A stretch of 16,737 bases of DNA from NCBI GenBank assembly GCA_900617975.1, contig UZAE01013192.1, positions 1 through 16,737 on the forward strand, in the 5' to 3' direction. A model generated the notes under the pieces. It saw only the letters and a list, made by a program, of their open reading frames with translations. It did not search any database and had not been told where the DNA came from. The translations under genes were made by a program, and so were the position numbers. Shown here piece after piece: positions 9,991 to 16,737 of this stretch (its first letter is position 1; every line of letters begins with the position of its first letter). This DNA comes from Rodentolepis nana (Eukaryota > Platyhelminthes > Cestoda > Cyclophyllidea > Hymenolepididae).

Positions 9991-10038
9991 CTTTGCTTAT
10001 TCTGCAAAGCAAAAAGACGTCTGAAATTTATCAGACGT
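9991..10038. repeat. Two adjacent small stem-loops
   Basis: CTTTGC (9991-9996) pairs with GCAAAG (10004-10009) across a 7-base loop. Seven bases further on, ACGTCTGA (10017-10024) pairs perfectly with TCAGACGT (10031-10038) across a 6-base AATTTA loop. They lie in intron 1. No T-run or gene end makes them terminators; a structural or binding role is possible but unproven. Confidence 0.45.
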
Positions 10039-10251
10039 AAACACATCATTCCCAATCAACTTTTAAATTCTCCTGAATTCCAAGCAAATAGGGTGCGTTG
10101 AGTGAAAGCAGTCATTTCTGGGTTATAGGCTGTCTCTTCTCTAAGCGTTCTCAGCAGAAAGTGCTTCTCAATCCTTTTCCTTTCAAACAACCTTTCACAC
10201 TTTGTAAATGAGTTCTCATTTAAACAATGTAACATTATTGCAGATGGTGGA

Positions 10252-10272
10252 GGGGGGGAGGGGGGGGGGGGG
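10252..10272. repeat. G7-A-G13 purine tract
   Basis: Seven Gs, one A, then thirteen Gs. Further G-rich sequence follows (GTGGAGGATGGAGGGG), so the whole stretch to about 10305 could form G-quadruplexes in DNA or in the pre-mRNA, since G lies on the sense strand of the gene. It is inside intron 1. Confidence 0.8.
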
Positions 10273-11519
10273 AGTGGAGGATGGAGGGGTAGAAGGAGTG
10301 GGGAATTCAGCCGTGGATAACTTTGAACTCCCATCATATCCACCTTTTTCTCCTGCTAGGAAATGTTCCTTTATGCAAGCAAGGAAATAATTTAATTTAC
10401 CAAATGAATACTAAAAGGCTGTGGATTTTTCTCGAGATTTCAAAAGTTTATGGAGGTAGCTTAATTTACCTCACGACGATGAGTCTACAGATATTAAATG
10501 TTTACCACTTTCAATTTTGAGTTCCGTTTTTTTGCTACTCCGAGGTTAAGGCAACGTGATGAAAGAGATATGAGTGGGCTCTTAGCTAAACTAACTCCAT
10601 GCTGAAAAACAAATTGGCTTCAGCACTTTTCATTTCCACCGGCAATTAAATTTATCCCAAAAAATTACTGACTAAGAGCTTTTGGAGGTAGAGAGCACAG
10701 TCTTTACATTAAATTTGCCTTGATAATAGTATTTTCCTTCTTTTTTATCATATAAATTGACATCAACATTTGCTATTTGGATGAAATTGACAAGTTGAAA
10801 TGCGACTTAGAGAGAGGAAACTGCTGTTGTATTAACCTTTTACTAGCTATTTCCATTAAATATCTTTTTTTGACGATGAATTTGAACAGAAAGACGAAGA
10901 CGCAAATTTGTTTTTTTGCTATCCATTTAAAATCATTGCATGCCTGATTTGGCCCTAAGGATTGACAGGCTGATTACTTTCCTAAATTTTTTTTCAATTT
11001 TCTTAAACGCGTTCTATCTCTCTTAATAGGTAGTTACGTGAACTTAAAGTTAGTCGAAATGGTTATTTTAAGATTCTGAGGTATGATGTACTTATGATCT
11101 CGTCGAAATGCTAATTCTCTTTCTGAGAAGCGTCCATAAATGCTATAATGGAGTGGCTCACATTTTGTACAATTCGTACAACCATAATCTACCCTAAATA
11201 ATCGCCAGAAATTTCAAAATCTCAGTGAAATTTGCAGTATGGTGGAAGAGTTTTAGCTCTAGATCTTGGTATTTTTAATAGTTTTTATTTATGATTCATT
11301 AAACACTTTATAAAGGAAGAAGCAGGGTTAACAATTGTGCAATATAAATCTAAAATCTATGCGAGATTCATTTGCTCAAAATTTAAAAAAAATATATATA
11401 ATCTTCCAGCGAAGATAAAAAGTTTACATTCGCTTAACGTTAAATTAAATCAATAGACAAGATTGTAATTAGTATAACAAGTGCCCCATTTGTAGCGTCA
11501 ATAGAAATAATCGACTCGC

Positions 11520-11553
11520 CACCCCCCCTCACCCCCACCCCTCACCCCCGCCC
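11520..11553. repeat. C-rich simple repeat
   Basis: Runs of C3-C7 are separated by A or T-containing dinucleotides (CCCTCACCCC pattern). The complementary strand has at least four G runs with short loops, so a quadruplex could form on the minus strand. It is intronic, with no coding content. Confidence 0.7.
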
Positions 11554-11834
11554 AAAATTCTAGGCAAGATTGAATTCCTGCCTGTTAATGACTATTTTCA
11601 CCATATTCTTTCTCAGCTGCAACTGCCATTTTATTTGACATCTATGTTGATAACACTCAGGGAAATAGAGTAAATACTTGGTGGCATAACCTTTTCCAAT
11701 CCACCTCACTCAGTTGGACTTACCACTCTTTTAACGCCCTTGAAATAAAATAAGCGATTATTAGTATAAAGAAATTTTAATTACCTCGAGTTCACAGCAA
11801 AGACTTTTATTCCTTAAACTGACCATTTCCAACG

Positions 11835-12121
11835 CTTATTTATATCAAATGACAGACTTTATGATAGTTAGCAATAGCCCTTGGTTGACTTCGAGCAACA
11901 CAGAGACGAGGACCTTCAAGGTCACAAGAATTCGAGAAGGGGAACAGAAGAGTGATTCATGGATGTAAGACAGAAAGATATGAAGCCAGAGAAAAAGGTA
12001 AGATAAGCATCTGGGAAGTGGTCGAATACGACAAACAAATAGATCATGGCAGTATGGAGTTAGAAGTCAACTGCCGGTTTATAGACATTTTTGCCGTTTG
12101 AGTATACGTTGCCCAGGGTGC
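11835..12121 (-). mobile_element. SINE-like retroposon, copy C, 5'-truncated and diverged
   Basis: This copy shares with copies A, B and D the blocks complementary to GAAGTCAACTGCCGGTTTAT, GAGTATACGTTGCCCAGG and TAGCCC..TTGACTTCG. Its 3' tail (complement of CTTATTTATATCAAATGAC at 11835-11853) matches the tail of copy A. Homology stops at GTGC (12118-12121), so the first 30 or so bases of the element, including the GGGGTGT end, are missing. I found no target-site duplication. It is more diverged than copies A, B and D, suggesting an older insertion. It lies in intron 1, antisense to the gene. Confidence 0.65.
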
Positions 12122-13098
12122 GAGTTTGCATGAATTAGAACTTCAGCTGGCAAAGTTCACTTCATCATACGGACTGACTATAAAGCATATGGAGTGACAA
12201 ACATCGAATTTTAGGAGAATTTATTTTGACCTGATGAAAGTTCAATGTTGTACAGTTCAGACTATGAATCTTAACATCTTCTCACGCACCTGATTGTGGA
12301 ATTTTATTGCATTACGACGCCAAACTATTATTTTATGTACACTACAGTATTTCAATTGAAAAATTATTATTTTTACACAGATCACTCAACTGCATTTTTT
12401 TGGATCAGTTGATTCCGATGGCAAGAAATGTTAGCAACAAAATATCCTCTTTGATTATCCTGAAGATTTGACATGCGCGTATTTGTAATTAAACATAATC
12501 TGACAGCTTATTAAGTGCGAACACTTTATTATCATAGGGTTGTATAGAATAATTCTGCTTTCCTTATTTATGAGATATGCCAGAATGTAAATGCCGTCAT
12601 TATTGAGCTATGTGAAAAGAAGAGAAAACACTGAAATTTGAAAATGCTTTCCTTTTGTGGTCAGACGCTGACTGTTTTAACTTGCGTTTATATATATATC
12701 CCACTGGACTATTGAATACGACTAGTTTCTACTGCATTTATTGTAATAACTATCAGGTGTAGGAATTCTCAGCACTAAATTGGTCATAATAGCCAAAACA
12801 GTTGTCAAGACAGTCTTTCTGGGCCAAATAATAATTGTGTTTGGCATTAAAATGATGACCATGTTCGATTTAAATCAATGAAAGAAAGCCATATAGGCCT
12901 AGATATATCACACTAACCGCTATGGAAATTGCATCCCAAATGCTCTAGTAATTTATTCGTGGAATCGGTTCTAGCATGGGTTCAAATTCAAAAAGGCGCT
13001 TTTATTTGAAAAATATCTACTTCGACTTTGAAATCTATTAAGGAAGTTTCATCTAACTGCACCGAGGCGTAGAATATGTTGATCAATCAAAAGCACTC

Positions 13099-13110
13099 GC
13101 GTTTATATAT
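13099..13110. repeat. Target-site duplication, left copy, element D
   Basis: GCGTTTATATAT recurs exactly at 13399-13410, 300 bases away. The preceding base is also C in both, so the visible match is 13 bases. Confidence 0.85.
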
Positions 13111-13398
13111 GTTATTATTATTGTCATCATTAGCCCTTTAGTCGACTTCGGGTTTCACAGAGGGGAGGAACATCAAAGTGTGACAAATTCAAGAGGGGGG
13201 GGGGGAACAGAAGAGTGTATCGAAGACGAAGGTAGACAAGGTGGAAAAAAGGTGGGATGAGTACTGTGAAGTAGTCGAATATGACATACAGTGGGGTGAT
13301 GGTAGTTTGAAGTCAACTGCCGGTTTATAGACTTTTATGCCGTATGAGTATACGTTGCCCAGGGTGCACCATGTGGAGGTAAGTCTATCACACACCCC
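13111..13398 (-). mobile_element. SINE-like retroposon, copy D
   Basis: This 288-base copy is the cleanest of the family. Read on the minus strand it starts GGGGTGTGTGATAGACTTAC at 13398, contains the complement of GCCGTATGAGTATACGTTGC and of GTTGACTTC-type core sequence, and ends at 13111 in a tail ACAATAATAATAAC. Exact 12-13-base duplications flank it. It contains a G11 run (13195-13205). It lies in intron 1, antisense to the protocadherin, so the gene's strand gains the sequence GGAG|GTAAGTC, a perfect splice donor at 13379. The tail differs from that of copies A and C, hinting at tail variation or a subfamily. No protein is encoded. Confidence 0.8.
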
Positions 13399-13410
13399 GC
13401 GTTTATATAT
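13399..13410. repeat. Target-site duplication, right copy, element D
   Basis: GCGTTTATATAT is identical to 13099-13110 and begins directly after the CCCC that forms the 5' end of the element on the minus strand. Confidence 0.85.
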
Positions 13411-13542
13411 ATATCGAAAGGGTAGAATGTTATTTGCCTTTATTCTTTAGTATCCTATGTATTTTTAAACTTTGCACACTATAAAAGATAGTTTTGAAGA
13501 CTTTGATAAAAAGCAGAACACGAACAGAGTAGTCTCTCCCAA

Positions 13543-13554
13543 CCCCCCCCCCCC
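13543..13554. repeat. C12 homopolymer
   Basis: Twelve C residues in intron 1, in AT-rich surroundings. Confidence 0.85.
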
Positions 13555-14755
13555 ACCTAAAAAGGAATTTTTGATTTTGCCTGCTTAAATATTTCCATTT
13601 GCCCTGGTTATTTTGCCCATATTTTTAAATTTTAAATTTGCGAATTAAATTAAGTTTAATGAAAGTAGGAATATTTTTTTTTCGAAAACAGTTTTCTCCC
13701 GCACCCGGTCTGATGCTATGATAGGCCGTCTGTCTAGAATAGTTACAAACTGCCTCTCTTCCAAGACAGATTGTTAATGAATTGCTTTTAGTAAATTTAG
13801 AATTGAAACAAATATGTGTAATTGCAAAGTCTTGGTCGTATTACTAATAAAATTATCTAAACAGGTATACTTAATCAATTCCGTTTTCCGTTCTAATGAA
13901 ATAATTGAGAAAAAAATGGAGAGAATTTCATTCTTTTTTTAAAATAGAATAGTTATTTTCGAATAGGTGCTCTTACCGAAGTGTCGAAATGCTAACAATT
14001 TTCTACTAGTTTTGCCTAAAATTAAATTAAAAAGAGAATATTTTTTTTTGGTATGAAGAAGCCGATATCGCATGAAAGCAGGTTCAAAAATACGTAGATG
14101 TAGTCGAAGTTTCAAGGAATTGTATTTCTTTTGACTTTTAATTCGGTTTACACAATATTGCTTGATGTGAAACTTTCACCATTTCTTCCTAGTTAGCGTT
14201 AGGTGTATGCTTAAGATGTTCAGAACTTACTAACGTTATTTCTTAGACATGAAGGGTCAAGTTGCCTTTTCTTTTGATAGTTGAATGAGCTAGCGGACTA
14301 TTTCATTTTTCAGTAAGAGTAGATATTTAAAAATTTTCAAAAAAATTATTCCTTTTGTATGGTAGTGGCATCCATTCTATTACATCGTCATAGGACACAA
14401 TTTTAATAATTGGCTCGAGTAAATTTTGTTTCAAGGATCTATGTTCATAGAGAACTTGATTCGTTAATCAAGACAGATTGGTTCAATTCACTTCTCCTGA
14501 AAATTAAGTTCTCCTGTTTAAGCCAATAAGGTCATTAAGAGGCAACAGGATGATGTTAAAATATCCTAGGAAAGGGACTGGACAGCCAAACTAAAAATGA
14601 CACGTAAAATTCGAGAGCTTTATAAGATCATTTGCAAGTTATTTCAAACACTCAGTGGATATTGGATGTAGTTGGACATTAGATTTGATTGGAAATCACG
14701 AATCAATTACCTTCATCATACTTCTTTACACTATAACTGGTTGTTTTCCCTCTAG

Positions 14756-14946
14756 ATTTGAATGCGGATGGATCCCTCTCTTCGAGGGCCAGTCCGTATA
14801 GGCAATCGACTACCTTGGATGGGACGCAAACTTTGAACACCGGTGGCTACATTGCTTATGCCTCGGGTACCAATTCTGGAGGTCGCATAAGCCGCCAATC
14901 GCCCTTGAACTTTAAGTCTACAGTCCCTTTGATGACTAATGCTGAG
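14756..14946 (+). CDS. Protocadherin, exon 2: cytoplasmic tail
   Basis: The exon is 191 bases. The acceptor is TTTTCCCTCTAG and the donor is GCTGAG|GTAGCA. Joined to the single base left by exon 1, it completes a GAT codon (Asp) and adds 64 codons with no stop, ending in phase 0. The peptide begins DLNADGSLSSRASPYRQSTT and is rich in Ser, Thr, Gly and Asn, including GGYIAYASGT near its middle. This suits an unstructured, phosphorylatable intracellular region. I see no catalytic domain and no motif I can name with confidence. The frame stays open past the donor to 15039, but that read-through part has no tail-like character. Assignment to this gene rests on strand, phase and composition; there is no transcript evidence. 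Confidence 0.75.
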
Positions 14947-15132
14947 GTAGCATTTCGTTTTAAAATATCTATTTCTTTACAATATTTTATTGTTAAAACC
15001 AACTTGATTGGTGTTAGAGTGAGAAAAGATTACATTTAGTAGTAGAACAACTTAGGGATTAAATTTAATCACTAGTGGTCTAAAAGCGAACCCTGTTCTG
15101 ATATGCCCTTCCATTTGGTTGTTCAAAGAAGT

Positions 15133-15199
15133 TGGCACACTGGGATTGGTTCTGAAAGGTGGAGGTATGATATCACTTTGAGACTTACAGTTCGATTCG
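15133..15199 (+). promoter_or_regulatory. A-box/B-box-like pair (possible Pol III promoter remnant)
   Basis: TGGCACACTGG at 15133-15143 matches the tRNA A-box TGGCNNAGTGG at all but one defined position. GTTCGATTC at 15190-15198 matches the B-box core GTTCGANTC. The 46-base gap is in the range for tRNA genes and tRNA-derived SINEs. The bases around the T-loop do not pair as a T-stem, so this is not a functional tRNA. It may be a relic of a tRNA-derived repeat or chance. Confidence 0.3.
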
Positions 15200-15238
15200 T
15201 GCCAGAGTGTGTCACAAAAGAGTTACGTCTTGAGCCTG
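15191..15238 (+). CDS. Possible 48-base cassette exon of the protocadherin
   Basis: The stretch is preceded by GAGACTTACAG and followed by a strong donor, CCTG|GTAAGTT. It is exactly 16 codons, open in the frame that would join phase 0 of exon 2 to phase 0 of exon 3, giving FDSCQSVSQKSYVLSL. Inclusion would therefore lengthen the tail without a frameshift. The acceptor's pyrimidine tract is poor, which would fit an optional exon or a false one. The A/B-box-like reading of the same DNA is an alternative explanation. Confidence 0.25.
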
Positions 15239-15626
15239 GTAAGTTCAGAACTCAAATGAATGAAAATGTTTTCGATTTCGCCATTTTTACATTCTCCCAT
15301 TTCAAATTGTCTCCCACCTCTCTATTCTTTATCTGCTATATTCGATTGTTCTTTTGTTCACTTGTTTACCTTGAATGTATCTCACTCATGTACAATATCT
15401 AGGTTCGGAGCTGATTCTAGTGGAAAGTTTTAGTACAACTAAAATTAGTGCTGGCTGAATTGCCAATAAAGTTTCTGTTGATTTAAGTAACAGTCCGTTA
15501 TTCCTTTGGCACTGTGCCTCACGATTCACTCGGGCTTAACGTGTGTGCCAATGTAAAAGCCTCAAATTTGTCTATTTTTTCTTTTGATTATTCATATTGA
15601 TTTAAGCCTCTGCATATTTATTTTAG

Positions 15627-15729
15627 CAATCTGTGTGGAACAAAGCAAATGTGAATACAAATAGCAGAGGTTCCAAATTAGGCGACGAAGGGGGAAATTT
15701 TGTGATGATACCCAGCGATTCCGTTCCAG
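15627..15729 (+). CDS. Protocadherin, exon 3: cytoplasmic tail
   Basis: The exon is 103 bases, after ATTTATTTTAG and before CCAG|GTAAATC, both good splice sites. It starts in phase 0, as exon 2 requires, and gives 34 codons plus one base (phase 1). The peptide starts QSVWNKANVNTNSRGSKLGD and is hydrophilic, with Asn, Ser and Gly, like exon 2. It ends at ..PSDSVP with a split codon, so at least one more exon must follow beyond what I could identify. The reading frame itself would stay open into the intron to 15821. No domain is recognised; the call depends on matching phase, strand and style. Confidence 0.7.
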
Positions 15730-16412
15730 GTAAATCCTTAATTTTTAAACTCTTCCAAATTTATATATCTGTATATGAAAATTATGTTAACTTTACAAAG
15801 CAGGCTATTTATAAATTATAATTTGCAAATGAACTACCCTGGAACGCTAAAGTGACTACAATAAGAAATCTTGTATTAAATTGGACATGATTAATATTGA
15901 AATATGGATTATTTTTTCCCTGAAATAGGAATTTGGTTGAGCTTCATTTAGCTGCAATAAATATTTTAATTTGTTCTATATAGTTAAATTAACTTGAAAT
16001 AAACTTATTATTTCGTCTTCGATATCATTTTTTATCAAACAACTTTGAAAATTCTCCTGCTGTAGCATTTTGTTTACACCATAGGAAGACTGCAAATCCT
16101 TCTCACTACTCTAATTCAAAATAAATAACAATTTCGTTTTTGTTTTATGGTTATGCAGATTTGGCGTCATTTAAAAAAGTTTTAAAGTATCATATTTCTG
16201 AATCGGACCTTACGCGCTTTGTGCCTATTTTGATTCCCAAACAGTGGCGTTGATTGTCGGAACAGTTGGTTTTATTTTAACCCTTTAAAATAAGGGCCTT
16301 TGCACACTTGCAGAAATTTTGCAGCCAGCAGAAACAAAGAGGAAAATTGCCCTTTTATCACACTCATTTATTGGGGGAGTGAAACTCAGTCCCACCTCCT
16401 TCCCCGCCCCCA

Positions 16413-16420
16413 CCCCCCCN

Positions 16421-16459
<39 letters not shown>
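16413..16459. repeat. Long poly-C tract with an unresolved base
   Basis: C7, then N at 16420, then C39. The N is the only ambiguous base in the window and marks either an assembly join or a sequencing failure, so the true length of this tract is unknown. A reading frame through it (16319-16525) would encode mainly proline and is an artefact. Confidence 0.9.
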
Positions 16460-16460
<1 letters not shown>

Positions 16461-16724
16461 CCTCAGCCAGAAGGACTGACTTGTTAAATTATCTTCTCTG
16501 TGAGCATTTTAAGTGTGTCAACTGAAATTGCAATGATGCCAAGAATTGAAATAATGAGAGATTAAAATTAACCTATAGAAGTTCGACACACAACACATCA
16601 GCGGAGTTCTGATGGGAAATTCGCACTTAATCACATACTGCTCACATCACACAGAGGGAGGGAAACATACTCTTTAGATGAGATGGAGGCGTGGGGAAGA
16701 CGGAGGTCGGGTGAGGTGGCGGGT

Positions 16725-16737
16725 GGGGGGGGGGGGG
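16725..16737. repeat. G13 run at the right edge
   Basis: The window ends in thirteen Gs, preceded by G-rich sequence from about 16682. This may be where the sequence or contig breaks because of the homopolymer. Confidence 0.8.

Larger units (their letters stand above)
9234..14755 (+). other. Intron 1 of the protocadherin gene
   Basis: Starts GTAAGTATC, a near-perfect donor, and ends TTGTTTTCCCTCTAG, a pyrimidine-rich acceptor. At 5522 bases it holds two antisense SINE-like copies (11835-12121 and 13111-13398), a TA tract (9447-9459), a pair of small hairpins (9991-10038), and C/G runs. I found no phase-1 to phase-1 exon inside it that I could defend, but short exons could be missed by eye. 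Confidence 0.75.
14947..15626 (+). other. Intron 2 of the protocadherin gene
   Basis: Runs from GTAGCATTT to CATATTTATTTTAG, 680 bases. The donor is weaker than that of exon 1. The intron contains a possible 48-base cassette exon (15191-15238) and, overlapping it, an A-box/B-box-like pair; both are listed separately. Confidence 0.65.
15730..16737 (+). other. Intron 3 (partial), gene continues past the window
   Basis: After the GTAAATC donor I found no convincing phase-1 acceptor and exon. The best AG after pyrimidines, near 16083, opens only about 14 codons before a stop. The remainder is AT-rich, with a 47-base C tract containing one N and a G13 run at the very edge. The last cytoplasmic exons and 3' UTR are presumably outside the window. 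Confidence 0.55.

Noticed and set aside
11102..13994. Shared 13-mer GTCGAAATGCTAA near 11102 and 13982
   Set aside because: A single match of this length between two places in the window is expected by chance, and the flanks do not align.
15103..15402. 99-codon frame in intron 2
   Set aside because: It is in a different frame from the flanking exons and its second half is hydrophobic residues from T-rich DNA. Only the 48-base sub-segment in another frame merited mention.
16083..16128. Possible fourth coding exon after an AG near 16083
   Set aside because: It opens for only about 14 codons before TAA in the required phase and has a poor pyrimidine tract; not strong enough to annotate as a terminal exon.
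16319..16525. Proline-rich frame
   Set aside because: The prolines come from the poly-C tract containing an N; it is an artefact.

Overview
The window looks like a piece of an AT-rich animal nuclear genome, most likely a flatworm and possibly a tapeworm. That lineage call is an inference from the general look of the sequence and the divergent protocadherin; no sequence search was possible. It is eukaryotic: the one clear gene has canonical GT/AG introns, a secretory signal peptide, seven cadherin repeats and one transmembrane helix, and the rest is non-coding DNA with retroposon-like repeats and long homopolymer tracts.

Layout. Positions 1-5790 are intergenic. Near the left end lie two copies of a short interspersed (SINE-like) repeat, at 547-1073 (minus strand) and 1399-1723 (plus strand), arranged head to head. 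Each has its own 12-13 bp target-site duplication. The stretch 1737-5790 holds no gene I can support, only simple repeats and C/G runs. A small candidate promoter with two CCAAT boxes lies at 5791-5850, ahead of a possible 5' leader.

The gene is a plus-strand protocadherin. Exon 1 (6053-9233) encodes the signal peptide, seven extracellular cadherin domains, the membrane helix and the first part of the cytoplasmic tail. A 5.5 kb intron follows (9234-14755). Two further cytoplasmic exons lie at 14756-14946 and 15627-15729. Their reading phases join perfectly (1, then 0, then 1) to give 1158 codons plus one base, and the gene continues past the right edge. The large intron carries two more copies of the repeat, both antisense to the gene. 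One has a clear target-site duplication and supplies a perfect splice donor on the gene's strand.

The most interesting points are the apparently undescribed SINE-like family defined by four copies here, an internal minisatellite expansion in one copy, a possible 48-base in-phase cassette exon at 15191-15238, possible short-tail isoforms by intron retention, and the excess of long C/G homopolymers, one of which contains the only N. I found no operon, CRISPR array, tRNA or rRNA.
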